This document shows positions 49,419-58,610 of a stretch of 64,000 nt of DNA, piece after piece; position 1 is the stretch's first letter; each line of letters opens with the position of its first letter. The notes under the pieces are model-generated. The model was not told where the DNA came from. It searched no databases and was given only the letters and a program-made list of their open reading frames with translations. A program made the translations under genes and the position numbers. Source of the DNA: Gimesia aquarii (GTDB lineage: Bacteria > Planctomycetota > Planctomycetia > Planctomycetales > Planctomycetaceae); assembly GCF_007748175.1 (NCBI RefSeq), contig NZ_CP037422.1, positions 806,001 to 870,000 on the forward strand, read 5' to 3'.

Positions 49419-50321
49419 TTATTGATCATTTTCAGAGTTTGAGCAAGGGACGATAAAGTGTGCTGCCGCAGGAATCACTTGAATCTCTGCTGGTGTAAAG
49501 CCGGAAGCATCGCCGTCGGTTTGAACGGGAACCGGCTGAGCAGACTGGATCCGAATGTAAGATGTCTGTAACTTTTGAATGCCCGGTGAGTCAAGATGAG
49601 TACCACGGATAATGCGATACACATATTTGAGCATATTCCAGACCCCTTTTTCCTGTAAGAGAATCACGTCGAGCAGGCCATCATGATCGTTGGCGGCGGG
49701 TGCGAAATTCAAATTCAATCCATAAGCGGGAATGTTCACCACAATCGCATGATAGGCGGTCGTTTCGTACTCACCCTCATTGTCTCGCGCTGTGATCTGG
49801 AGTTCTTCAAAGGGAAAGGACCAAAGCATTTTCAAAATGGGTTTCAGATAGCTGAGATGGGAGATATTTCCTTTTCGGGACTGAGCCAGTTCCGAGGCAA
49901 CGGCAGCATCGAAGCCGATGCTTGCCATCAAGACAAATTTTCGGTCATTGAGTTGGCAGAGATCAATATTCCGTGTGGTACCCTGACTAATGATGTCTGC
50001 AACAAACTGGCCTGATTTGGGGATGCCAAGATAACGGGCGAGCAAATTTTCTGTTCCCAGAGGGAGAACAGCGATTTTTTGATTGGGATAGCGATTAATC
50101 ACATCTTGAACGGTCCCATCTCCGCCAGCAGCCACAACACACAGAGGCTGTTCGTCGACTGCCAGTTGATTCAGAATGTCCTGCATACGGTCGCGATTGG
50201 AAAAAAGCCGGGGTCGTATGCCGTTCTGTTTGAGATGGTGGATCAATTCCAGTAGCAATGAGGCTCGATTTCCCGTACCAGAAATTGGGTTTCTTTGTAT
50301 GGCGACCCAAGGTGTAGGCAT
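49419..50321 (-). CDS. Diacylglycerol kinase-family lipid kinase
   Basis: 300 residues. 'NPISGTGN', 'VVAAGGDGTVQDVINRYPNQ' (ATP site GGDGT) and 'VLPLGTENLLARYLGIP' are the typical motifs of DagK/YegS-like kinases. It phosphorylates a lipid alcohol; the natural lipid is unknown. Lies 50 bp upstream of kdsA, possibly cotranscribed. Confidence 0.9.
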   Translation of the reverse strand: MPTPWVAIQRNPISGTGNRASLLLELIHHLKQNGIRPRLFSNRDRMQDILNQLAVDEQPLCVVAAGGDGTVQDVINRYPNQKIAVLPLGTENLLARYLGIPKSGQFVADIISQGTTRNIDLCQLNDRKFVLMASIGFDAAVASELAQSRKGNISHLSYLKPILKMLWSFPFEELQITARDNEGEYETTAYHAIVVNIPAYGLNLNFAPAANDHDGLLDVILLQEKGVWNMLKYVYRIIRGTHLDSPGIQKLQTSYIRIQSAQPVPVQTDGDASGFTPAEIQVIPAAAHFIVPCSNSENDQ

Positions 50322-50719
50322 TTTATGGTATTCTTCTGCGTCAATGAGTGATTGCGTTCAGTGAATTGGCTACTTGTCAGCCAGTCAATTAAGCCTATAA
50401 ACTTGAGGAAAAGTATTCATTCTGGTTCAGAATTGTGAAAAAATGTAAGATTCCTGTTGTTGGATCTTAATTTTGACTCTCAGAAAGCCGATTTCATAGT
50501 TACGATGTGCTTGTAGTTTTCACTCGTCTCTGTTTTTAGCCAAAAAGCATAAAACCCGAACGAGTATTCTAGCATTTACACCTTAAAAGACGTAATAAAA
50601 GAATACTACTTAGTTCCAGTTTGATTTTTTTATTCGTTAACTGAAACAACGGGGCTTCGTTTTGGATATTTTTTTAAGTCTAGCAATGTATTTCTTAGTG
50701 GACAAAGGCTGATTTTGCA
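50322..50719. other. Intergenic, divergent promoter region
   Basis: AT-rich spacer between the lipid kinase and the PAS-GAF-receiver gene. No coding frame, repeat or hairpin was recognised. Confidence 0.5.
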
Positions 50720-52444
50720 GTGACCAATCCGCAAAAAATTCTCTTCTGTGGGCCAACTGACGACCAGACATCTGCGTTAAGAGAGAAGTTCTCATCAAAT
50801 GACTATCTGGTGGTGACCCCGGAAAATCTGGCGGAAGGTATTGAAGAGTTCGATCAGGGGAATGTTTCTGCTCTGGTGGTTCCTGCCACTTCGGGAACAT
50901 TGCCGCTTGCTCTAATCCAATCTGGTAACCTGCTTGAATTTTTACCGCATGCTGTTGCCATACTCGATGCAGACCTGAAGGTTCTCTGGGCCAATCATCA
51001 ATTGGGTGAGTTGTGTGGTCAGCAGGCCCCACTCATTGGACGTCCCTTTTATGATGCGTTTGGTGCTCCTGAAATATTAGGTCCCGACTTCAGTCCCTTT
51101 CACACCGCATTTTCGACAAGAGCTGTCGCCAAGAGTGGCTTACGAGTTGGCGATAAAAGCTATTATGACGTGGAAGTGATGCCTGTGCTGAGCGATGTGG
51201 AAGGTGGACAAGAGCCTTCGTATCTGGTGGCCAGCATCCGCGATATCTCCGAAGATGTCCTGCAACGGCAAAAATTGAACGCCATTTATCAGGCAGGTCT
51301 GGAATTGGGTGATCTCTCTCCAGAAGAAATCTTCGAGATGACTACTGAAGACCGCGTCGAATTATTAAAAGCCAAAATTCTGCACTATACGCAGGATCTG
51401 CTGGAATTTGAAACCGTTGAAATCCGCATTCTGGACAAAGCGACGAATCGCCTGGATGTATTATTAGCCGTGGGTATGGAACAAGTGGCCGCAGATCGGA
51501 CACTACATGCCGAGCCTGAAGGCAACGGTGTAACCGGTTTTGTCGCAGCCACTGGAAAAAGTTACCTCTGTGAGGACACGGCACATGACCCGCTCTATAT
51601 GACAGGAGCTCCTGACGCACGTAGTTCATTAACGGTTCCCTTAAACTTGCATGATGAAGTGTTGGGGACGTTCAATGTAGAAAGTCCCCATGCAGGGGCC
51701 TTCGATGAAAATGATTTGCATTTTCTGGAGCTGTTCAGTCGCGAAGTCGCGATTGCTTTGAATACGCTCGAGTTGTTGGTGGTCGAAAAATTAACAACGG
51801 CCTCTACCAGCACTGAATTAATAATGCGTGGTGTCGTGGATCCCGTAGATGAAATCCTAAACGATACTGCCTGGATTCTGGAGCGTTATATTGGTCATGA
51901 GCCGAATGTGTGCGAGCGATTGCAGCGTATCCTCAAAGATACGCGTCATATCAAACAGCTGATTCAGCAGGTGGGAGAAGAAATGGCTCCCCAAACACCC
52001 CATCATCATAATGTGCCTACGATGAGACAGGTGAATCCCAAGTTACTTAATAAGCGGATTCTGGTTGTTGACAGTGACGCTTCTGTCAGACGTGCTGCAC
52101 ACGAACTGTTAGGACGCCTGGGGTGTGAAGTGGAAACGGCCCACGATGGCGAAGAAGCATTTCTGATGGTACGCAGCTTTCATTACGATGTGGTGATTGC
52201 GGATATTCGTCTTCCTGATATGAACGGATATGAATGCTTCTCTCAAATCCGAGAGATTCATGAGCACTTGCCTGTGATTCTAATGACCGGTTTTGGATAT
52301 GACCCGACGCATTCGATTGTCAAAGCACGTCAACTTGGTTTGAAATGCGTGCTCTACAAACCGTTTCGGCTTGATCAGTTGATATCCGGTGTGGAGAAAG
52401 CGGTGAGTATCTCTGAAGACATGACTCCGGAAGCCTCGAACTGA
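50720..52444 (+). CDS. PAS-GAF-receiver sensor protein without kinase
   Basis: 574 residues, GTG start at 50720. Order: a receiver-like first ~75 residues, PAS (~75-180, 'LLEFLPHAVAILDADLKVLW'), GAF (~200-355, 'GNGVTGFVAATGKSYLCEDT'), a helical region with a DHp-like 'RILKDTRHIKQLIQQV' but no ATP-binding domain, and a C-terminal receiver (~445-560) with phospho-Asp in 'VIADIRLPDMNG' and 'KPF'. It probably receives phosphate from another kinase. No output domain is seen. Confidence 0.85.
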   Translation: MTNPQKILFCGPTDDQTSALREKFSSNDYLVVTPENLAEGIEEFDQGNVSALVVPATSGTLPLALIQSGNLLEFLPHAVAILDADLKVLWANHQLGELCGQQAPLIGRPFYDAFGAPEILGPDFSPFHTAFSTRAVAKSGLRVGDKSYYDVEVMPVLSDVEGGQEPSYLVASIRDISEDVLQRQKLNAIYQAGLELGDLSPEEIFEMTTEDRVELLKAKILHYTQDLLEFETVEIRILDKATNRLDVLLAVGMEQVAADRTLHAEPEGNGVTGFVAATGKSYLCEDTAHDPLYMTGAPDARSSLTVPLNLHDEVLGTFNVESPHAGAFDENDLHFLELFSREVAIALNTLELLVVEKLTTASTSTELIMRGVVDPVDEILNDTAWILERYIGHEPNVCERLQRILKDTRHIKQLIQQVGEEMAPQTPHHHNVPTMRQVNPKLLNKRILVVDSDASVRRAAHELLGRLGCEVETAHDGEEAFLMVRSFHYDVVIADIRLPDMNGYECFSQIREIHEHLPVILMTGFGYDPTHSIVKARQLGLKCVLYKPFRLDQLISGVEKAVSISEDMTPEASN

Positions 52445-52523
52445 TTTCAACTCATCTTAACAGTTCTACTTCCACTAGCCTGTTTGAACGTTGCTAACGA
52501 GATGGCTCAGCTGAAAACGCGTC

Positions 52524-53771
52524 TCATTTTGCTTTCTGGTTCTTTAACCGTTGATCCAGCTCCAGAACTTTACCGATGATGCGCTCTTCAACGTCTGGTT
52601 GGTAGGGACGGCTAGCTTCGTAACCCCCCTCAAGTAGCACCCGCTTACTGGGAATGTAACCTGAATAAACATTCGAGTAACCGGCGACCCAGATGGCTGG
52701 CCCTTCAGGTTCAAACAATTCCTGCTTGATACGGAGTGAATAATCAACGACGACTTCGGTACCTAGAGCAACAATCGTCAGATCGTTGCCGAACTGAATC
52801 ACCTGGACTGGATAATCCCAGGGCTCCCGTTTTTTTTCTGGCAGGTATTCCAGTTGCACGGTCTCATAAGCGACTTTGAGTGGTCCATGCAGGGGATGTT
52901 GGTGCCGCAGGGCACGCTGATTGACTTCCAGGGCCGCTTCGACTGCTGTGGCCAGGGAACGTCCATGTTTATGAGCATAATGTAATTCGCTACGTGGATA
53001 AGGATTCTGATCTCCGCCACATCCCATCATGAATAAAGCAGTGACACCAGGATGATCTTTTTCGAAATACTCCTGTGCAAATCCCGCATAGTCACCCAGC
53101 CACTTGCGAAAACCCATCGTCGTATTGTGGCAGGCATAACCAAACATGACTGCTTTCAACTCCCCTTTCGGGTCGTCCACGCGTAAGACTGGCACCTGAT
53201 GATCTACCAACCCATTCGGATTGGGGTGATTACGATAACCAGTGGCACTCGGAGTGCGACGATTCATGGCTACAGAGCAGCGTGCAGTCGACCAGCTCAG
53301 TTTCGCAGGCTGCAAACCTTCAAGTGCTTGACCGATGGTCTTAACCAGAGTTTGCGCTAACGTATCATAATAAGCTTTCGCATCATCGCGACCATAGGCG
53401 GGGCCACAATGAGTATGTGAGGCATTCATCAAAAGTGCCTGCGGAGGCAGGTAAAATTTTTCCTGAACCTGCTTTGTCACATCAGCCCGCAATTGATCGA
53501 TCACACCGATCAAATCGAGGGTTAAAAAGACCACTCGGTTACCGTCTTGATCTTCAACAGCTAACGCTTTAGCAAACAGATCCTGCTCAGTTCCTTCAGC
53601 AGGTTCTTTGCGACCCGCATACCCGGCCATTCGTAGCGGCTTTTCTGGAGTAATCTTGGCAGAAGCCACACCGGCTTTCCATTCTATGTTCTCCGATTGA
53701 GCAGATTCTGCAGCGAAGAGGGACAAGGTGGAACCGAAAACAAACAAGAGACAAAATAAGAACCGACTCAT
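52524..53771 (-). CDS. Exported neutral-ceramidase-like protein
   Basis: 415 residues with a signal peptide (MSRFLFCLLFVFGSTLSLFA). 'WKAGVASAKITPEKPLRMAG', 'LMNASHTHCGP' (metal-binding His) and 'GYACHNTTMGF' match the N-terminal alkaline-ceramidase domain. It lacks the C-terminal domain, so the substrate may not be ceramide; such short forms are common in planctomycetes. Confidence 0.85.
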   Translation of the reverse strand: MSRFLFCLLFVFGSTLSLFAAESAQSENIEWKAGVASAKITPEKPLRMAGYAGRKEPAEGTEQDLFAKALAVEDQDGNRVVFLTLDLIGVIDQLRADVTKQVQEKFYLPPQALLMNASHTHCGPAYGRDDAKAYYDTLAQTLVKTIGQALEGLQPAKLSWSTARCSVAMNRRTPSATGYRNHPNPNGLVDHQVPVLRVDDPKGELKAVMFGYACHNTTMGFRKWLGDYAGFAQEYFEKDHPGVTALFMMGCGGDQNPYPRSELHYAHKHGRSLATAVEAALEVNQRALRHQHPLHGPLKVAYETVQLEYLPEKKREPWDYPVQVIQFGNDLTIVALGTEVVVDYSLRIKQELFEPEGPAIWVAGYSNVYSGYIPSKRVLLEGGYEASRPYQPDVEERIIGKVLELDQRLKNQKAK

Positions 53772-53963
53772 GCTGGTAGGCCTTTTTTATTGCAGGTGAG
53801 AAACGATGTAATCAGAATCGAGTCTGATCACGGAGAGATTCAAAAGATTTATGGTATCTGCAAACACTACGTTGATCAACAATTATTCCTGAATTTCAGA
53901 CGTTAAGTTCCAGCAGACCATTTTTATCAGCAGGTGTAAAAGCCGCTTGATCAGCTGAGCGGG

Positions 53964-55511
53964 TTGAAATGCAAAATTGAAAAGGGGAAAATAGATTGGC
54001 TGGCTTTTCAAAGACGTGTTCATAAAATCGGATCCAACGAGTTAAAAAGTAGCAGTCAGATGTCCCAAGATCCATTAGCTCAATTTGACGAACCCTGGTT
54101 TCAGGAGAAGAGTTTCCGTTGTCGAGATCTTGATCCCACTATTACTCAAAAACTCTCCCGATTTATTAAACACGGTGGTGGTACATTTTCTGTAAGTGAT
54201 GATGAAGACAAAATTGATTTTGTCATTGTTGCCGATGGCACGAAATCAGAAAAATCAAATCAGAATAGCGAGGAGCCGGAACATATTGAACTGAGTGATC
54301 TGCGTGTGTTAATTCCTGTGTCGGATGAAGTTCTCTCTCAAAAATTAGGCGATAAACAAAACCTGCAAAGAATTCAGAAATTACTGGATTGTCCATTTGG
54401 ATGGGGAATTACATTTCAGGACACCAAAGTTCCTATAGAGCGATTTTCGGGTAACAAACTCACTTTCAAGAACGTGTGGTTTTATCACAAACACAGCGTT
54501 AGTGCATCGATCTCTCACGCAATCTTTGAAGATTGTCATTTCGGAGATCGAGAACTGAATGATCCCAGTCAACTTGGTGGTCTGAATCTTGAAAGAATTC
54601 CAGACCAAATCCTTGTTCTGATAAGATGCAGCGGACTCATCCAGGTTCCCGAACATTCGACTCTAGAAGATTGTCAGTTCTTTCGTGTCTGGTCTCAAGG
54701 TTCAATTACCATTCGGAACAGTACGATTGAATACTTCGAAGGTTCGCCTTGTCCTATAGAAGGTGGTCCGACTCTGGTCGATACCGAGATCGGCAGCATT
54801 GGCCCTTCACACATTCAGATGTCACAGTTCGAACACTGCCGAATCCGTCACATAGAACCACAAAACGATTGCCATCCCGTACGCATTGAAAATAATCTCT
54901 TTCAATCGTGTGACTTTCGATCTCAAGTTTTTGGAAATCTACGTCTCGAAAACAATCAGTTTGAATCTTGCGATTTTGAACACACAATCTGGTTCTGTGT
55001 CGATATGCAAGAATGTCAATTCACAAATTGTAGTCTGAATAATATTCGCTGGATCGCATGTCGATTTACAGAAAATCAACTGGTAAATACAACGTTACCA
55101 GTGAATCCTGAAGTAGGCAAAAAACGGTTTACGAAGGCGACTGCTCTGCAAAAACTAGCTGATACTCTGGCAAAAAAAGAAGAATTTGAAACAAAACTGA
55201 CTTTGAGTTGTGACTCAGTAGATGTCACAATCACCATTTTTCTACATAAACCGACGAGAGAAGGCTGGGTGGAATACGAGGCTACGATCGGGGCTGAAAG
55301 CTATCGTGCCAAGAGGACTGTCAGTCAAAATACTCCGACTTTACGGCAACTATTTTCTGAAGTGGCGGGGCGTGTCAGTGGCGCACCACAACTGGAGTCA
55401 ATTCAATTAAGAATTGGTGAGAATTCCATTATGAAAGGCGAATCGCTCTCAACAGCCCAGCAAGCCTGGGGAGAGGTGATTACCTTTGCTAATGAAAGTC
55501 GGATGACTTAA
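53964..55511 (+). CDS. Pentapeptide-repeat-like beta-helix protein
   Basis: 515 residues from the first start; an ATG at 54060 (MSQDPLAQFDEPW) may be the true start. The middle (about 180-400) repeats short units such as 'FEDCHF', 'LEDCQF', 'FEHCRI', 'FQSCDF', 'FESCDF', 'FTNCSL' with Cys and Phe at regular spacing, the look of a right-handed beta-helix. The last ~110 residues form a separate domain. Cytoplasmic by lack of a signal. Function unknown. Confidence 0.7.
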   Translation: MKCKIEKGKIDWLAFQRRVHKIGSNELKSSSQMSQDPLAQFDEPWFQEKSFRCRDLDPTITQKLSRFIKHGGGTFSVSDDEDKIDFVIVADGTKSEKSNQNSEEPEHIELSDLRVLIPVSDEVLSQKLGDKQNLQRIQKLLDCPFGWGITFQDTKVPIERFSGNKLTFKNVWFYHKHSVSASISHAIFEDCHFGDRELNDPSQLGGLNLERIPDQILVLIRCSGLIQVPEHSTLEDCQFFRVWSQGSITIRNSTIEYFEGSPCPIEGGPTLVDTEIGSIGPSHIQMSQFEHCRIRHIEPQNDCHPVRIENNLFQSCDFRSQVFGNLRLENNQFESCDFEHTIWFCVDMQECQFTNCSLNNIRWIACRFTENQLVNTTLPVNPEVGKKRFTKATALQKLADTLAKKEEFETKLTLSCDSVDVTITIFLHKPTREGWVEYEATIGAESYRAKRTVSQNTPTLRQLFSEVAGRVSGAPQLESIQLRIGENSIMKGESLSTAQQAWGEVITFANESRMT

Positions 55512-55545
55512 GCAACTGTTTTTGAATGCCACCATCGGGAATCCG

Positions 55546-56922
55546 TCAGGGAGTAGACTCCCTGAGAACATTTTGACCTTTTCTTGAAAAGTCGATCGAT
55601 TCTGCCAGGATACGGGCCGCTTCCTGTCCCGCATGGAAGCCGGAGGAATTCTCAGCTTCAACATAATCAACGTAAAACGTTGCTTTTCGCTGCCATTGCT
55701 GAGCCTTTTTGATCTTTTCTTCGGAAACGCCATTTTTCTTAGCTTTGTTGATGTCATCAATCAAGTCCATGAGTGCATCGAGAGCCACTTCGACCAGTTT
55801 ACGATGGCGTGTCTGAATATTTTCCGTGCGCGCGATCAGTTCCTGGTCACTGGTTTTATGACAGGTTCCACAAGAAGCATTGACATTAAGTAACGGGCTA
55901 CGGATATGATGGTCGCTGATTTTCATTGCTCCTACACGCTTATACGCCATGTGACAATCCGCGCAAGAGACCCCGGCGCGAGCGTGAATGCCCTGTGACC
56001 AGAGTTCAAATTCCGGATGCTGTGCTTTGAGCATCGGCGCGCCGGTTTCGGCGTGGACCCAGTCCTTGAATTCTTCTTTCTCAAAATGCTCATAAGCGGC
56101 ATCAACGGTCAGCCCTTCAGACCAGGGATAGGTCAATCGTTTTTGATCACCTTTGAAATAATATTCAACGTGGCATTGGCCGCAGACAAAAGATCGCATT
56201 TCCTGCCGGGTTGCATCACGGTTGACATCGTAATCCTTAATTCCCTGAGTTGCTTTGTAAGCAGCAATACCTTCCATGAATGCCGGTCGCGTAATCCGTA
56301 GTGCCATCGTGTCGGGATCATGACAGTCGATACAGGCGACCGGATGTTTGATATGTTCTTTCGCTTCAGAGTATGGCATGGCATTCAGTTTTTCGAACCC
56401 GGCCAGAATGTCTCCGTTTCCTAATTCTTTCATCGCCACATAAGTGGAACCGTGACAATGAATACACGTCCCTGGCTGACCCACTTTCTGGCGTTCAGTA
56501 TAAAGTTGGTCGGTCAACATGTAGGCGTGTCCGCGTTTCTCACGATAGTCTTTAGAGAATGCATAGCCTGCCCACATCCGTTTCAATTGAGGAATCAATT
56601 CCAGTTTGCTGCGCGAAACGATGTCTCGCGGATCTTCGTCAGTTGGAACATGGGGAATGGCTTCGCTGCCACCATAGGTCGTCTGTATCATGTCGGCGGT
56701 TTTAAGGTAATCATCGTATTGCAGTGGAAAATTCTTGCCCCAGACCGCGGGGTCAGATGTGTCATCATCGATTTCCACAACACGCATGATGGTCGAGCGG
56801 CCTTCCTGTTTCCGTTCAAAGATGTTTGTCAACAGTGCTACCATCGCAAAACAGATTCCTGCAGAAAGGATAACAATCAGAAGCAGTGTGGGGAGTGTGA
56901 TCTGACTAGTTTGTTTTTTCAT
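55546..56922 (-). CDS. nrfA: Cytochrome c nitrite reductase, catalytic subunit
   Basis: 458 residues with an N-terminal membrane anchor. Five haem motifs: CIHCH (153), CIDCH (197), CGQCH (247), CADCH (320), CGTCH (351). The first, which is CxxCK at the active site of the classical enzyme, is CxxCH here. 'CGQCHVEYYF' and 'AQHPEFE' carry the conserved Tyr and His. It reduces nitrite to ammonium in the periplasm with six electrons from NrfH. Confidence 0.92.
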   Translation of the reverse strand: MKKQTSQITLPTLLLIVILSAGICFAMVALLTNIFERKQEGRSTIMRVVEIDDDTSDPAVWGKNFPLQYDDYLKTADMIQTTYGGSEAIPHVPTDEDPRDIVSRSKLELIPQLKRMWAGYAFSKDYREKRGHAYMLTDQLYTERQKVGQPGTCIHCHGSTYVAMKELGNGDILAGFEKLNAMPYSEAKEHIKHPVACIDCHDPDTMALRITRPAFMEGIAAYKATQGIKDYDVNRDATRQEMRSFVCGQCHVEYYFKGDQKRLTYPWSEGLTVDAAYEHFEKEEFKDWVHAETGAPMLKAQHPEFELWSQGIHARAGVSCADCHMAYKRVGAMKISDHHIRSPLLNVNASCGTCHKTSDQELIARTENIQTRHRKLVEVALDALMDLIDDINKAKKNGVSEEKIKKAQQWQRKATFYVDYVEAENSSGFHAGQEAARILAESIDFSRKGQNVLRESTP

Positions 56923-56975
56923 GGTTTTTCCGCGAAAGTTAAGAAGAAAAATGCAGCATCAAATTTCGTTATTAA

Positions 56976-57476
56976 TTATGTATCATGACCGACCGTTAAA
57001 TGACAGCGGATACAAGAATTTGATTCAAGTCGCTCTGAACTATCTTTGTTTAACTCACCAACAGCGAGAATGTCGATTTGATGGACAAGATCAGCGTGAC
57101 ATTTTCGACAGGCCTGCTCTGTCACGCCGCGGTTATAATCTGTAATTCTCAGGTTCTCCTCGAAATCCCCTGTAGTGAAGGCTAACGAGTGAAAAAAACC
57201 ATTACGTGCTTTACAGTAGTAAGCGGAAACGACATTGTCATGCGGTGCGTGACAATCGTTGCAAGAAGCAAACTTCCCATGCGATGACTTAACCCAGGCA
57301 TCGAAGTGGCCTTGCATCACATGGCAGTTTGCGCAAGATTTTGAATCCGCTTTGAGATAAGAGGCCCCATTGGCATAACCGAAGGTGAAAGTACCAATGC
57401 CTATGACACCGCCAATTAACACTGCGATTACTAAATAGAGCACCGTTTTTAGTTTGAGCCTGGTAATTTGATTCAT
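56976..57476 (-). CDS. nrfH: NrfH-type tetrahaem quinol dehydrogenase
   Basis: 166 residues, one N-terminal membrane helix and four haem motifs: CANCH, CNDCH, CRKCH, CIRCH. A NapC/NirT family member that passes electrons from the menaquinone pool to NrfA. nrfA follows after 53 bp, an nrfHA operon. Confidence 0.93.
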   Translation of the reverse strand: MNQITRLKLKTVLYLVIAVLIGGVIGIGTFTFGYANGASYLKADSKSCANCHVMQGHFDAWVKSSHGKFASCNDCHAPHDNVVSAYYCKARNGFFHSLAFTTGDFEENLRITDYNRGVTEQACRKCHADLVHQIDILAVGELNKDSSERLESNSCIRCHLTVGHDT

Positions 57477-57730
57477 AAAAAAGTTTGAGACGGAATCTCA
57501 CCTGAATGTATTTCTGAAGGGAGAGAGCAAATTAGTAGTATTGCTAGTTTTTTCCAAAATGCAAGCAAGAATTCAGTCTGCTTTGTAATGTGAAATTTTG
57601 GCAAATTAGCGGTAAATTACTCTCTTTTAATTACTGTATCTAACTCATGATACTTGCTAGTATAAGGACACTCCTTACACAGTCACACTTTTGTAAAATC
57701 AGCTCAATCTTCATTCTGGAGACTTCAACA

Positions 57731-58582
57731 ATGAGATATCTCTGCCTGGTGGCGTTTTTGCTCTTATCACTGGCCGCAGTTCCCATTAAAACACCAAAAC
57801 CAGATGAGAGCTTAGCAATCTGGCCTGACCGACCACTCTTGGAAAAGAGTGACGATGAAGTCAAATACGACAAAATTATTCGCATCACCAAAGTCAAGCG
57901 GCCTGCGATCGAATTCTATAAAGCAAAAAATGCAAAACCGAATGCACCTGCCGTTGTGATTTTCCCTGGTGGTGGTTATCAGATTCTGGCTTATGATCTC
58001 GAAGGAACTGAAATTGCCGAATGGCTGAATTCGATCGGTATTCATGCTGTCATTCTTAAATATACGGTGCCCGGTAATCAACGGGATGCCGCGTTACAGG
58101 ATGCACAACGTGCTTTTGGAATCGTAAGAAGTAAAGCGAAGGAATGGAGTATCAATCCAGATCAGATTGGTGTACTTGGTTTTTCTGCCGGCGGTCATCT
58201 GGCAGCCAATCTTTCGACCAACTATCAGAAACGCGACTATGCTCCGATTGACGCTGCCGATAAGCTGAGCTGCCGTCCTGATTTTACCATTCTGATTTAC
58301 CCGGCCTATATCTATGATCAAAAAGACAAGCGTCAGATGGCTCCCGAAATCAAAGTGACTGCAAATACGCCTCCGGCATTCATCGTACAAACTTTGGACG
58401 ACCGCCGTCTGGTCGATAGTGCGTTTAATTACTGTCGCGCATTAAAAGATGATAAAGTTGATGCAGAGTTGCATCTTTACGCGAAAGGAGGGCATGGCTA
58501 CGGGATGCGACCTTCCAAGAACCCTATCTCAGGCTGGCCCAAATTGTGTCAGGTTTGGTTACAGGGTGTACTTCAGAACTAA
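57731..58582 (+). CDS. Exported alpha/beta hydrolase (esterase-like, BD-FAE type)
   Basis: 283 residues from the ATG at 57731 (SD GGAG), which begins a signal peptide; the frame is open to 57647. 'VIFPGGGYQIL' is the oxyanion loop, 'GFSAGGHLAAN' holds the nucleophilic Ser, and 'GGHGYG' the catalytic His. Likely hydrolyses acetyl or feruloyl esters of polysaccharides, as similar planctomycete enzymes are thought to. Convergent with the giant CxxCH gene. Confidence 0.88.
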   Translation: MRYLCLVAFLLLSLAAVPIKTPKPDESLAIWPDRPLLEKSDDEVKYDKIIRITKVKRPAIEFYKAKNAKPNAPAVVIFPGGGYQILAYDLEGTEIAEWLNSIGIHAVILKYTVPGNQRDAALQDAQRAFGIVRSKAKEWSINPDQIGVLGFSAGGHLAANLSTNYQKRDYAPIDAADKLSCRPDFTILIYPAYIYDQKDKRQMAPEIKVTANTPPAFIVQTLDDRRLVDSAFNYCRALKDDKVDAELHLYAKGGHGYGMRPSKNPISGWPKLCQVWLQGVLQN

Positions 58583-58610
58583 TGTGATCAAAAAGCTTGG
58601 GCATTTGTGT

